From an uncultured Eubacteriales bacterium (lineage in GTDB: Bacteria > Bacillota > Clostridia > Lachnospirales > Lachnospiraceae): 64,000 nucleotides of DNA. Below the pieces are notes generated by a model. It was not told the origin of the DNA and did no database searches. It saw only the letters and a list, made by a program, of their open reading frames with translations. The position numbers and the translations under genes are program-made. The stretch's first letter is position 1. Each line of letters begins with the position of its first letter. Below are positions 34,289-43,410 of the stretch, in pieces. The stretch is taken from contig CASFID010000067.1 in the NCBI GenBank assembly GCA_949294665.1, positions 1 to 64,000 of the forward strand. The letters are read 5' to 3'.

Positions 34289-35758
34289 GTGAGATTAGAT
34301 AAACTGCTGGAACGGCTGGAATATCAGGTCGTCCGTGGGAGCGCTGAGACAGAGGTCACAACGCTTGTTAATGATTCGAGAAAAGTGGAGGAGGGTTCCG
34401 TCTTTGTCTGTATCAGCGGGGCTGTGTCTGACGGACACCGGTTTATCCCTGATGTGGCGGCAAAGGGGGCGGCGGCTCTGGTGGTAGAGAAAGACGTCGA
34501 GACGCCCGGTGGGATAACGGTCATCCGCGTGGAGGATACGAGATATGCGCTCGCCATGATGTCGGCAGCCTACTTCGGATATCCGGCTGAGAAACTGAAA
34601 GTAATTGGCATTACGGGGACAAAAGGGAAAACGACTACGACCTATATGATCCGATCTATACTGGAAAGTGTGGGATATAAAGTAGGCCTGATCGGTACGA
34701 TCGAGGCGATCATCGGCGATGAGAGGATTCCGGCGGCGAATACGACTCCCGAATCTTTTACGATACAGCAGTACTTCGCCCGGATGGCGGAGGCAGGATG
34801 CGACTGCGTTGTAATGGAAGTCTCTTCCCAGGGACTCATGCTTCACCGAACGGCCGGGATTCCCTTTGAGATCGGGATATTCACCAATCTGGGAAAGGAT
34901 CACATCGGTCCGAACGAGCACAAAGACTTTGAAGATTACAAACGATGCAAGGGACTTCTGTTCAGACAGTGTAAGATCGGCATCGCAAATGCAGACGACA
35001 AGTATTTTGCAGATGTATTTAAGGATGCTACATGCCGCATCGAGACGTTCGGCTTTTCCGACGGAGTTGATCTGAGGGCCGAGAATGTGCAGCTTGTGTC
35101 CAGACCGGGGTACCTGGGAGTGTCCTATCATGTGTCGGGGCTTATGAACTTTGACGTGGAGATCGATATTCCGGGTACTTTCAGCGTGTATAATTCTCTG
35201 ACGGCGATCTCCGTGTGCAGACATTTCAATGTTCCGGAGGAGAAGATCAAAGACGCTCTCAAGAAAGCGAAAGTAAAGGGACGCATCGAAATGATCAAGG
35301 TGTCGGACGACTTCACGCTGATGATCGACTATGCGCACAATGCCATGAGCCTGGAGAGTCTGCTCACCACGCTCAGAGAGTACGAGCCGAAACGGCTTGT
35401 GTGCCTTTTTGGATGCGGCGGAAACCGCTCAAAAGACCGGCGCTATGAGATGGGCGAGGTATCGGGCAGACTGGCGGATCTTACGATCATTACATCGGAT
35501 AATCCGAGACTTGAGGATCCGCAGGCGATCATTGACGATATCAAAGTTGGAATTGGCAGGACGTCAGGAAAATATGTGGAGATATGCGACAGGAAAGAAG
35601 CGATAAAATATGCCATAGAGCACGGGCAGCCGGGGGATGTGATCGTTCTCGCCGGAAAAGGTCATGAAGACTATCAGGAGATAAAGGGCGTGAAGTATCC
35701 GATGGATGAGCGCGTGCTGATCGCAGAGGTCCTGGAAGAATTAAAAGAGGGAAAGTGA
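34289..35758 (+). CDS. murE: UDP-MurNAc-tripeptide synthetase (meso-DAP-adding)
   Basis: MurE adds the third residue of the peptidoglycan stem peptide. The 489-residue ligase has the ATP loop GTKGKTTT (110-117), the UDP-sugar-binding N-terminal domain, and the DNPR motif (404-407). DNPR marks meso-diaminopimelate specificity rather than lysine, so the cell wall is DAP-type. The GTG start has GGGAGGG eight bases upstream. It is followed four bases later by priA. Confidence 0.97.
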   Translation: MRLDKLLERLEYQVVRGSAETEVTTLVNDSRKVEEGSVFVCISGAVSDGHRFIPDVAAKGAAALVVEKDVETPGGITVIRVEDTRYALAMMSAAYFGYPAEKLKVIGITGTKGKTTTTYMIRSILESVGYKVGLIGTIEAIIGDERIPAANTTPESFTIQQYFARMAEAGCDCVVMEVSSQGLMLHRTAGIPFEIGIFTNLGKDHIGPNEHKDFEDYKRCKGLLFRQCKIGIANADDKYFADVFKDATCRIETFGFSDGVDLRAENVQLVSRPGYLGVSYHVSGLMNFDVEIDIPGTFSVYNSLTAISVCRHFNVPEEKIKDALKKAKVKGRIEMIKVSDDFTLMIDYAHNAMSLESLLTTLREYEPKRLVCLFGCGGNRSKDRRYEMGEVSGRLADLTIITSDNPRLEDPQAIIDDIKVGIGRTSGKYVEICDRKEAIKYAIEHGQPGDVIVLAGKGHEDYQEIKGVKYPMDERVLIAEVLEELKEGK

Positions 35759-35762
35759 CCGA

Positions 35763-37994
35763 GTGTTTGCAGATGTGATCATAGATATACAACATGAAAA
35801 ACTGGATAAGATCTTTCAATACCGCATCCCGGAAGAACTTGAAGATAAGCTGACGCCCGGCATGGAAGTCGTGGTGCCGTTCGGCAGCGGAAACCGGCAG
35901 ATAAAAGGTTATGTGACCGGGATTTCCGAGACGTGCGATTATGATCTGTCCAAAGTAAAAAATATCATATCCATCTCAGAGCGGGGCGTGGAGATCGAGA
36001 CAAAACTGATCGCTCTGGCAGTGTGGATGAAAGAGAATTACGGCGGAACTATGATCCAGGCGCTGAAGACGGTCCTTCCGATCAAGCAGAAAGAGAACGC
36101 GAAGGTCAGAAAAAGGCTCAGGCTTCTTCTGGACAAGGAGACAGGAGAGCGTCAGCTCCACTACTATCTGGAAAAGAATCAGAAAGCCCGCGCCCGTCTG
36201 ATGGCCGCACTGCTGGACGACCCGGTGCTGGAGTACGAGCTTGTAACGAAGAAGCTCAACGTCACCATGCCTGTCATACGCGCGCTGGAAGAGCAGGGAG
36301 TGCTGGCGCTGGAGAGCAGACAGGTGTTCCGGGATCCGGTAAAGAAGGCCGGGGGCACGGAGCAAGAGATTACATTTACAGAGGAACAGACACGGATCAT
36401 CCGGGCATTCAGAAAGGATTACCGGGAAGGTCTGCGAAAGACATATCTTATATATGGCGTGACAGGCAGCGGGAAGACAGAAGTATATATGGAGATGATA
36501 CGGACTGTGGTGGATCAGGGCAAACAGGCGATCGTACTTATTCCGGAGATTGCGCTTACCTATCAGACGGTGATGCGGTTCTACCGGAAATTCGGCGATC
36601 GGGTGTCCATTATGAATTCGCGCCTGTCCGCCGGAGAACGCTACGACCAGATGATGAGAGCGCGGGAGGGCAAAGTCGACGTGATGATAGGCCCGAGGTC
36701 TGCGCTGTTCACACCGTTTCCCGATCTCGGTCTCATCGTCATAGACGAGGAGCATGAGACTACTTATAAGAGCGAGCAGACGCCGCGCTATCACGCCCGG
36801 GAGACTGCGATCCGCCGTGCGGAGATGGAGCATGCGGGGGTAGTGCTCGGGAGCGCTACTCCGTCCATGGAAGCGATGTACCGGGCAAAGCACGGAGAGT
36901 ATATACTGTTTGAGATGAAGAACCGCTCCCGGATGCAGCAGATGGCAGAAGTATATACTGTGGATATGCGGGAAGAATTAAAGAGTGGCAATCGTTCGAT
37001 ATTAAGCCGCAGGCTTCAGGAACTGATACAGGACAGGCTGGATAAGGGCGAGCAGATCATGCTCTTTTTGAACCGGCGCGGATATTCCGGGTTCGTGTCA
37101 TGCAGAGAGTGCGGACATGTGATCAAATGCCCGCACTGCGATGTATCGCTCTCTGTACACAGGGATGGGATGATGCGCTGCCATTACTGCGGATATGAAC
37201 AGCCGAAGATCACAGTATGCCCGGAGTGCGGTTCGCATTACATCGGCGAATTCCGTGCAGGGACGCAGCAGATCGAGGATATTGTAAAAGAAAAATATGC
37301 CGGGGCGAGAGTCCTGCGTATGGATATGGATACAACGCGCAGCAAAGACTCCCACGAGAAGATCCTTTCGGCGTTTGCCAACGAGGAGGCGGATATTCTT
37401 GTGGGGACACAGATGATCGTAAAAGGGCATGATTTTCCCAATGTAACGCTTGTCGGCGTCCTCGCGGCGGATATGTCGCTCTATACGAGCGACTATCGCT
37501 CCGGTGAACGGACATTTCAGCTGTTGACGCAGGCGGCGGGGAGGGCCGGGCGGGGAGACCGTCCCGGCGAAGCTGTGATACAGACTTATGATCCCGGACA
37601 TTACGCAATAGAGACTGCCGCCGCGCAGGACTATGAAGCGTTCTATGAGGAAGAGATACGGTATCGGGAGCTGATGGGGTATCCCCCGGCAGAACAGCTC
37701 CTTGCGGTGCTCATATCCGGCGAGGATGAAGCGCTGCTGGAGAAAGGATGTCATTATCTTAAGGAGTATATCCTCCGGCTGGCGGCGAAGGCGGGACACC
37801 AGGGGGAGGTACGCGTGATCGGCCCTGCCAGTCCGGGCATAGATAAGATCAAAGATATATTCCGCAGAGTGATCTATATCAAGACAGAAAGATACGGGAC
37901 GCTCGTCGGTATAAAAGACAGGGTTGAAAAGTATATTGATATCAATCCGGGATTTGACAGGATGAGGATACAGTTTGATTTTAACCCGATGTAG
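35763..37994 (+). CDS. priA: Primosomal replication restart helicase PriA
   Basis: PriA reloads the replicative helicase at stalled forks. The 743-residue product has the 3'-end-binding N-terminal domain (FADVIIDIQHEKLDKIFQY) and helicase Walker A YGVTGSGKTEVYM (about 231). Walker B IDEEHE, a zinc-binding region with paired CxxC motifs (CRECGHVIKCPHC, CHYCGYEQ, CPECGSHYIGE) and helicase motif QAAGRAGRG are also visible. The start is GTG, with GAGGG upstream. It precedes def and fmt in the common Firmicutes order. Confidence 0.97.
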   Translation: MFADVIIDIQHEKLDKIFQYRIPEELEDKLTPGMEVVVPFGSGNRQIKGYVTGISETCDYDLSKVKNIISISERGVEIETKLIALAVWMKENYGGTMIQALKTVLPIKQKENAKVRKRLRLLLDKETGERQLHYYLEKNQKARARLMAALLDDPVLEYELVTKKLNVTMPVIRALEEQGVLALESRQVFRDPVKKAGGTEQEITFTEEQTRIIRAFRKDYREGLRKTYLIYGVTGSGKTEVYMEMIRTVVDQGKQAIVLIPEIALTYQTVMRFYRKFGDRVSIMNSRLSAGERYDQMMRAREGKVDVMIGPRSALFTPFPDLGLIVIDEEHETTYKSEQTPRYHARETAIRRAEMEHAGVVLGSATPSMEAMYRAKHGEYILFEMKNRSRMQQMAEVYTVDMREELKSGNRSILSRRLQELIQDRLDKGEQIMLFLNRRGYSGFVSCRECGHVIKCPHCDVSLSVHRDGMMRCHYCGYEQPKITVCPECGSHYIGEFRAGTQQIEDIVKEKYAGARVLRMDMDTTRSKDSHEKILSAFANEEADILVGTQMIVKGHDFPNVTLVGVLAADMSLYTSDYRSGERTFQLLTQAAGRAGRGDRPGEAVIQTYDPGHYAIETAAAQDYEAFYEEEIRYRELMGYPPAEQLLAVLISGEDEALLEKGCHYLKEYILRLAAKAGHQGEVRVIGPASPGIDKIKDIFRRVIYIKTERYGTLVGIKDRVEKYIDINPGFDRMRIQFDFNPM

Positions 37995-38046
37995 AACAGA
38001 TGAGAAATGGCGGAGAGATCTGTCAGGTGAAGAAGAGGAGGAAATT

Positions 38047-38550
38047 ATGGCGATCAGACAGGTAAGAGAGATAGGAGACGACATATTGACAAAACAGTGC
38101 AAAGAGGTGCCGAAGATGACACTGCGCACAAAGATACTCATAGCGGATATGCTGGAGACTATGTATGAATACCACGGCGTCGGCCTGGCGGCGCCCCAGG
38201 TGGGCGTGCTCAAAAAGATCGTGGTGATCGATGTGGGCGATGGCCCTATCGTACTTATCAATCCTGAGATCACAGAGACCTCGGGAGAGCAGAGGGGAGA
38301 AGAGGGGTGTTTAAGTGTCCCGGGGAAATGGGGATATGTGACACGTCCCGATCACGTGAAAGTACGCGGACTGGATCAGGAGATGAATCCGGTGGAAATC
38401 GAGGGAGAGGGGCTGCTGGCAAGGGCGATCTGTCACGAGATAGACCATCTTTCCGGAGAACTGTATGTGGATAAGACGGAAGACGGTCTTCACGATGTGA
38501 CATATGACAGCGATGAAGAGGAAGGCCAGGCAGAAGAAACGGAGGAATAA
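38047..38550 (+). CDS. def: Peptide deformylase
   Basis: Deformylase removes the formyl group from new proteins. The 167-residue enzyme has the three motifs GVGLAAPQVG (44-53), EEGCLS (C88) and HEIDH (130-134), which bind the catalytic Fe or Zn. The C-terminal 20 residues are very acidic (DSDEEEGQAEETEE). The ATG at 38047 is preferred over a longer upstream frame because GAGGAGG lies just before it. fmt follows three bases later, so both ends of the formyl cycle are coexpressed. Confidence 0.97.
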   Translation: MAIRQVREIGDDILTKQCKEVPKMTLRTKILIADMLETMYEYHGVGLAAPQVGVLKKIVVIDVGDGPIVLINPEITETSGEQRGEEGCLSVPGKWGYVTRPDHVKVRGLDQEMNPVEIEGEGLLARAICHEIDHLSGELYVDKTEDGLHDVTYDSDEEEGQAEETEE

Positions 38551-38553
38551 TTC

Positions 38554-39516
38554 ATGAGAGTTATATTTATGGGGACACCGGAATTTTCCGTAGGTACTCT
38601 GGAAGCGCTGACGGCTGCTGGCCATGAGGTGTGTCTTGCCGTAACGCAGCCGGATAAACCGAAAGGCAGAGGAAACGAGATGCAGGCTACGCCGGTAAAA
38701 GAGAAGGCTCTGTCTTACGGGATCCCGGTCTATCAGCCAAAGCGCGTACGCGATCCCGAGTGCGTGGAGGAACTCAGAAAATACGGCGCGGACGTCATCG
38801 TGGTCGTCGCGTTCGGGCAGATCCTGCCTGCGTCGATCCTTGAGATGACGCCGTACGGATGTATCAATGTACATGCTTCTCTTCTTCCGAAATACCGGGG
38901 AGCGGCTCCGATCCAGTGGGCGATCATTGACGGGGAGACCGAGACCGGAGTTACTACCATGCAGATGGATGAGGGACTTGACACAGGGGATATGATCATG
39001 AAAGCGACCGTCCCGATCGGGGAGGAAGAAACCGGGGATTCCCTTCACGATAAGCTGTCCAGGGCGGGAGCTTCGCTCTGTGTGGAGACATTGAAGGCGC
39101 TGGAAAGCGGGACGGCCGAATTTGAGAAGCAGGGGGAGAGCCCGACAGAATATGCCAGGATGCTGACAAAGGAGATGGGAAATATCGAATGGACGCAGTC
39201 TGCCGTACGCATCGAACGGCTTGTCAGAGGGCTCAATTCCTGGCCGGGCGCATATACGCGCTGGAATGGAAAGGTGATGAAGATCTGGCGCGCCAAAGTG
39301 TCGGAGACACCAACGGAACAGTCAGATGAGGCGGCCGGGACTGGAGCGGAGCCGGGAACGGTAGTATCTGTAGGAAAGAATGAATTCACGGTCCGGACCG
39401 GAGACGGGGATCTTACCATCCTCGAAGTCCAGATGCCGGGCAGAAAAAAGATGGAGACGGGTGCTTTTCTGAGGGGGAATATAGTGAAAGCAGGCGATCA
39501 GATGTCACAAAAGTGA
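38554..39516 (+). CDS. fmt: Methionyl-tRNA formyltransferase
   Basis: Fmt formylates initiator Met-tRNA with 10-formyl-tetrahydrofolate. The 320-residue product has the N-terminal Rossmann domain (MRVIFMGTPEFSVGTLEAL), the catalytic/folate loop INVHASLLPKYRGAAPIQWA, and the C-terminal tRNA-binding domain. It lies between def and a YugP-type protease gene. Confidence 0.97.
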   Translation: MRVIFMGTPEFSVGTLEALTAAGHEVCLAVTQPDKPKGRGNEMQATPVKEKALSYGIPVYQPKRVRDPECVEELRKYGADVIVVVAFGQILPASILEMTPYGCINVHASLLPKYRGAAPIQWAIIDGETETGVTTMQMDEGLDTGDMIMKATVPIGEEETGDSLHDKLSRAGASLCVETLKALESGTAEFEKQGESPTEYARMLTKEMGNIEWTQSAVRIERLVRGLNSWPGAYTRWNGKVMKIWRAKVSETPTEQSDEAAGTGAEPGTVVSVGKNEFTVRTGDGDLTILEVQMPGRKKMETGAFLRGNIVKAGDQMSQK

Positions 39517-39539
39517 CAGAAAGCCGGGAGGTTGATATC

Positions 39540-40241
39540 ATGTTTTACTATTATTATGACTGGACGTATCTTCTTGTACTGATCGGGGCGGCGATCTGTA
39601 TCGCCGCGTCGGGAAGGGTGAACAGTGTGTTCTCCCGTTACTCCAGAGTAAGAAGCAGACTGGGGCTGACGGGGCGTGAGGCGGCAGAGCAGATCCTGCA
39701 CAGAAACGGCATATATGACGTACAGGTCATACACATCCCCGGAAATCTGACAGATCACTATAATCCGGGGAAAAAGACGCTCGGACTTTCCGATACAGTA
39801 TATAATTCAACGTCCGTGGCGGCCGTTGGGGTAGCGGCCCACGAGTGCGGCCATGCGGTACAGCATGCAGTCGGTTATGCGCCGCTCTCTATCAGGGGCG
39901 CGCTCGTTCCGGTGGCGAATATCGGATCTACGGCGGCATGGCCGCTCATTATAATCGGATTATTTCTGAATGGAGAGACGGCAATGCTGTTTATCAATCT
40001 GGGGATCCTTTTGTTCTCTGCGGCGGTGCTCTTTCAGCTTATCACTCTGCCGGTGGAGTTTAATGCTTCAGGCAGAGCCGTAAAAGTGCTGGAGACGTCG
40101 GGGATGCTCTATCCCGACGAAGTATCCTCTGTAAAGAAGGTGCTTGGCGCAGCAGCGCTGACCTACGTTGCGGGCGCTGCTTCCATGATCCTGCAGCTGC
40201 TGCGTCTTATCATCATAGGAGGAAGAAAGAGGAATGGCTAA
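39540..40241 (+). CDS. YugP-type membrane zinc protease
   Basis: The 233-residue product belongs to the Zn_peptidase_2 (YugP) family. It has an N-terminal membrane span (YLLVLIGAAICIAAS), the zinc motif HECGH (101-105) and two further hydrophobic regions near 125-165 and 205-225. Substrates are unknown. The ATG with GGGAGG upstream is used; a longer in-frame start overlaps fmt. The next gene, rsmB, overlaps it by eight bases. Confidence 0.9.
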   Translation: MFYYYYDWTYLLVLIGAAICIAASGRVNSVFSRYSRVRSRLGLTGREAAEQILHRNGIYDVQVIHIPGNLTDHYNPGKKTLGLSDTVYNSTSVAAVGVAAHECGHAVQHAVGYAPLSIRGALVPVANIGSTAAWPLIIIGLFLNGETAMLFINLGILLFSAAVLFQLITLPVEFNASGRAVKVLETSGMLYPDEVSSVKKVLGAAALTYVAGAASMILQLLRLIIIGGRKRNG

Positions 40242-41598
40242 ACCGGTAAACGAGCGGGAGATCGTGCTCGCTGTCCTGATCGAGGTGACGGATAACGGCC
40301 AGTACAGCAACATCATTCTCAGAGATGTGCTCTCAAAATACCAGTATCTGGAGAAACGGGAGAGAGCGTTTATCACCCGCGTGGTCGAAGGAACGCTCGA
40401 GCATCTGATCGAGATCGACTATATTCTGGACCAGTTTTCCAAAGTAAAGGTCAGAAAGATGAAACCGGTCATCCGGGGGATCCTGCGAAGCGCAGTATAT
40501 CAGATGAAATATATGGACAGCGTTCCGGACCGCGCTGTGTGCAGCGAGGCTGTAAAGCTGGCGGTGAGAAAAGGATTCTCCGGTCTCAGAGGTTATGTAA
40601 ACGGAGTGCTCCGCAGCATTGCAAGGGGGCTTGACGGTATACAGTATCCGGAGGAAAGGATGACGGCGCTCTCTGTAAGGTACTCCTGTCCGGAATGGAT
40701 CATAAGCATGTGGAGCCGTTCCTACAGCCTGGATGTGGTCGAGACGATGCTGAGGGACTTTCAGAAAGAAAAAAAGACTACGATCCGCTGCTGCCTGCAC
40801 AAAAATGAGCCGGCGACATTAAAGGACAGGCTCGAGCGCCAGGGGGTGTCCGCAGAGTATCATCCGTATCTGCCCTATGCCCTTGAGATAACGGGATACG
40901 ACCATCTGGAGGATCTGGAGCCTTTTTGCGACGGATCATTCACTGTTCAGGACATAAGTTCGATGCTGGCGGGCGAACTTGCCGACCCGCCCCGGGGAGC
41001 ATATGTGATAGACGTCTGTGCGGCTCCCGGAGGAAAGGCCCTTCATGTGGCGGAAAAGCTCTTTCTTAAAGGAGGGGACCAGGGGCACGTGGAGGCGCGA
41101 GATCTGACGGAGAAGAAAACAGAGCTCATCCGGGATAATATCCGGCGCATCGGTCTGACGAATATAGCTGCTGTCTGCCGTGACGCATCTGTACCCGACC
41201 GTTCATCAGAAGAAAAGGCTGATCTTGTGATCGCTGATCTTCCATGCTCCGGGCTGGGTGTGATCGGGAAGAAAGCAGATCTCAGATATCGCGCATCTCA
41301 GGAGGGGACAGAGAGCCTGGTAAAGCTGCAAAGAGAGATCTTAAGCTGCGCCCAGGCGTATGTAAAGCCCGGAGGAACTCTTATCTACAGTACATGCACG
41401 GTCAATCCGGCGGAAAATGAAGAGAATGTACGCTGGTTTCTGGACAGGTATCCCGGATTCTACTCCGATAACATCAGAGACCGACTCTGTCCGCAGCTTG
41501 CGGAGTATGTGACGGAAGAAGGCTTTATCCAGCTTATTCCGGGAGTACATAGGAGCGACGGATTCTTTATCGCACGGCTGATAAAGAGGAGGAGATAA
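40234..41598 (+). CDS. rsmB: 16S rRNA (cytosine-967-C5)-methyltransferase
   Basis: RsmB methylates C967 of 16S rRNA. The 454-residue product has a NusB-like RNA-binding N-terminal domain (about 1-130) and a SAM-dependent domain (DVCAAPGGKALHVAEKL). The two catalytic cysteine motifs are ADLPCSGLGV and YSTCTVNPAENEEN. It overlaps the YugP-type gene and is followed six bases later by rlmN, so two rRNA-modifying enzymes are made together. Confidence 0.96.
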   Translation: MAKPVNEREIVLAVLIEVTDNGQYSNIILRDVLSKYQYLEKRERAFITRVVEGTLEHLIEIDYILDQFSKVKVRKMKPVIRGILRSAVYQMKYMDSVPDRAVCSEAVKLAVRKGFSGLRGYVNGVLRSIARGLDGIQYPEERMTALSVRYSCPEWIISMWSRSYSLDVVETMLRDFQKEKKTTIRCCLHKNEPATLKDRLERQGVSAEYHPYLPYALEITGYDHLEDLEPFCDGSFTVQDISSMLAGELADPPRGAYVIDVCAAPGGKALHVAEKLFLKGGDQGHVEARDLTEKKTELIRDNIRRIGLTNIAAVCRDASVPDRSSEEKADLVIADLPCSGLGVIGKKADLRYRASQEGTESLVKLQREILSCAQAYVKPGGTLIYSTCTVNPAENEENVRWFLDRYPGFYSDNIRDRLCPQLAEYVTEEGFIQLIPGVHRSDGFFIARLIKRRR

Positions 41599-41603
41599 AA
41601 GAG

Positions 41604-42656
41604 ATGAAAAAGGATATCCGCTCTTACACATATGATGAACTCAAAGCGGAGACCGCCCGTCTGGGGGAAAAGCCTTTCCGGTCCAGACAGATATACGAGT
41701 GGCTCCATGTGAAGCTGACCGATACATTTGATGAGATGACGAATCTTTCTCTGGATCTCAGAGAGAGACTCAAAGCCGGCTATGAGATCTATCCGGTCGA
41801 ACTGACGGAGCGTCAGGTATCGAAACTTGACGGAACGAATAAATTCCTGTTCCGGCTCGGTGACGGGAATATGGTGGAAAGCGTTCTCATGAGGTACAGA
41901 CACGGGAATTCGGTGTGCATCTCTTCCCAGGCGGGATGCCGGATGGGATGCGTGTTCTGTGCTTCGACTATCGGCGGCCTGAAAAGAAATCTGACCGCCT
42001 CGGAGATGCTCGGCCAGGTCTATCAGATACAGAAGATCACGGAGGAGAGAGTATCGAATGTCGTCGTTATGGGGACCGGAGAGCCGCTGGATAATTATGA
42101 TAATTTTGTGAAGTTTATCCATCTTCTGACAGACGGGAACGGCCTTAACATAAGCCAGAGGAATGTGACGGTTTCTACGTGCGGTATTGTTCCCCGGATC
42201 CTCGACCTGGCAGAGGAGAAACTGCAGATCACCCTTGCGCTCTCTCTTCACGGATCAACGCAGGAAAAACGGCGCCGGCTCATGCCAATAGCCGGCAGGT
42301 ATGAACTTACAGAGGTGCTTGCAGCCTGCGACGCTTACTTTGAAAAGACCGGGCGCAGAGTGACGTATGAGTACAGTCTGGTACACGGCGTCAATGACCG
42401 GGACGAGGATGCGCGCGAACTTGCAGAGATATTAAAACCCCGAAATTGTCATCTGAATCTGATCCCGGTCAATCCGGTAAGAGAACGGCATTTTGTGCGG
42501 CCAAGCAGGGAAAATGCCCTTAATTTCAAAAATAAACTTGAAAAAAGCGGAATAAATGTTACTATAAGAAGAGAAATGGGCTCTGACATCGACGGAGCCT
42601 GTGGACAGCTCAGACGCCGTTACGCGGAAAAAGAGACGGCAACTGACGAGATTTAA
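41604..42656 (+). CDS. rlmN: 23S rRNA (adenine-2503-C2)-methyltransferase
   Basis: RlmN is a radical-SAM enzyme that methylates A2503 of 23S rRNA (and A37 of some tRNAs). The 350-residue product has the cluster-binding cysteines C112, C116 and C119 (AGCRMGCVFCAS), GTGEPLDNYDN for SAM binding, and a terminal DIDGACGQLR containing the acceptor cysteine. This last motif identifies RlmN rather than Cfr by context. PP2C phosphatase follows ten bases later. Confidence 0.96.
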   Translation: MKKDIRSYTYDELKAETARLGEKPFRSRQIYEWLHVKLTDTFDEMTNLSLDLRERLKAGYEIYPVELTERQVSKLDGTNKFLFRLGDGNMVESVLMRYRHGNSVCISSQAGCRMGCVFCASTIGGLKRNLTASEMLGQVYQIQKITEERVSNVVVMGTGEPLDNYDNFVKFIHLLTDGNGLNISQRNVTVSTCGIVPRILDLAEEKLQITLALSLHGSTQEKRRRLMPIAGRYELTEVLAACDAYFEKTGRRVTYEYSLVHGVNDRDEDARELAEILKPRNCHLNLIPVNPVRERHFVRPSRENALNFKNKLEKSGINVTIRREMGSDIDGACGQLRRRYAEKETATDEI

Positions 42657-42666
42657 GGAGACAGAT

Positions 42667-43410
42667 ATGAGGACATTTTCAATTACCGACGTGGGAATGG
42701 TAAGACAAGTAAATCAGGATTATGTCTATACGACAGATAAACCCCTTGGTATCCTTCAGAATCTCTTCGTAGTCGCAGACGGCATGGGCGGACATCAGGC
42801 GGGGGATTATGCTTCCAAATATACGGTAGAGGTCCTGAAGAGGGAACTGAAGATGAGCGACGGCGAAGATGTAGAGAAATGTCTTGTGAGCGCCATCAAG
42901 ACGGCGAACCGTGAGATCATCAGAGAAGCGTCCCGCGATGAACATCTGAAGGGAATGGGAACAACGATAGTAGCGGCGACGATCATGAATCAGATGATGT
43001 ATTTTGCCAATGTAGGCGACAGTCGTCTGTATCTGATCAATCAGGGGATCCAGCAACTCACGAAAGACCATTCTCTCGTAGAGGAGATGGTGAGGCTTGG
43101 CGGAATCAAACCCGAGGAGGCAAAACATCATCCTGACAAAAATATCATCACAAGAGCCATAGGCGCAAAGGCTGATGTTGACGTGGACTTCTACGAACAT
43201 CGTCTGAAACGGGGAGACATCATACTGATGTGCACAGACGGACTGAGCAATATGGTCGAGGACGAAGAACTCTTCCATATCGTCCAGGGAGGAAGAGATA
43301 TCGTGGAGTCCGGGCAGACTCTTGTGGCGACTGCGAAAGAAAATGGCGGTACGGACAATATAGGGGTTGTCCTTGTAGAACCGTTTGCAGATGAGGTGAG
43401 TGTATTATGA
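42667..43410 (+). CDS. prpC: PP2C-family serine/threonine protein phosphatase
   Basis: This is the partner phosphatase of the PASTA kinase encoded next. The 247-residue product has the PPM motifs NQDYVYT, VADGMGGHQAGDYAS, GMGTTIVAA, ANVGDSRLYLI and TDGLSNMV, with the metal-binding aspartates present. The start used follows AAGGAG; an in-frame ATG 22 codons upstream lies inside rlmN. The kinase ATG overlaps its stop (ATGA), so both are made in step. Confidence 0.95.
   Translation: MRTFSITDVGMVRQVNQDYVYTTDKPLGILQNLFVVADGMGGHQAGDYASKYTVEVLKRELKMSDGEDVEKCLVSAIKTANREIIREASRDEHLKGMGTTIVAATIMNQMMYFANVGDSRLYLINQGIQQLTKDHSLVEEMVRLGGIKPEEAKHHPDKNIITRAIGAKADVDVDFYEHRLKRGDIILMCTDGLSNMVEDEELFHIVQGGRDIVESGQTLVATAKENGGTDNIGVVLVEPFADEVSVL

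Noticed and set aside
34295-35338. Minus-strand open frame of 347 codons opposite murE
   Set aside because: It is a reverse-complement shadow of the clear murE gene with low-quality composition and no ribosome site.
36023-36757. Plus-strand frame of 244 codons within priA
   Set aside because: It is an out-of-frame reading of priA; the priA frame carries all helicase motifs.
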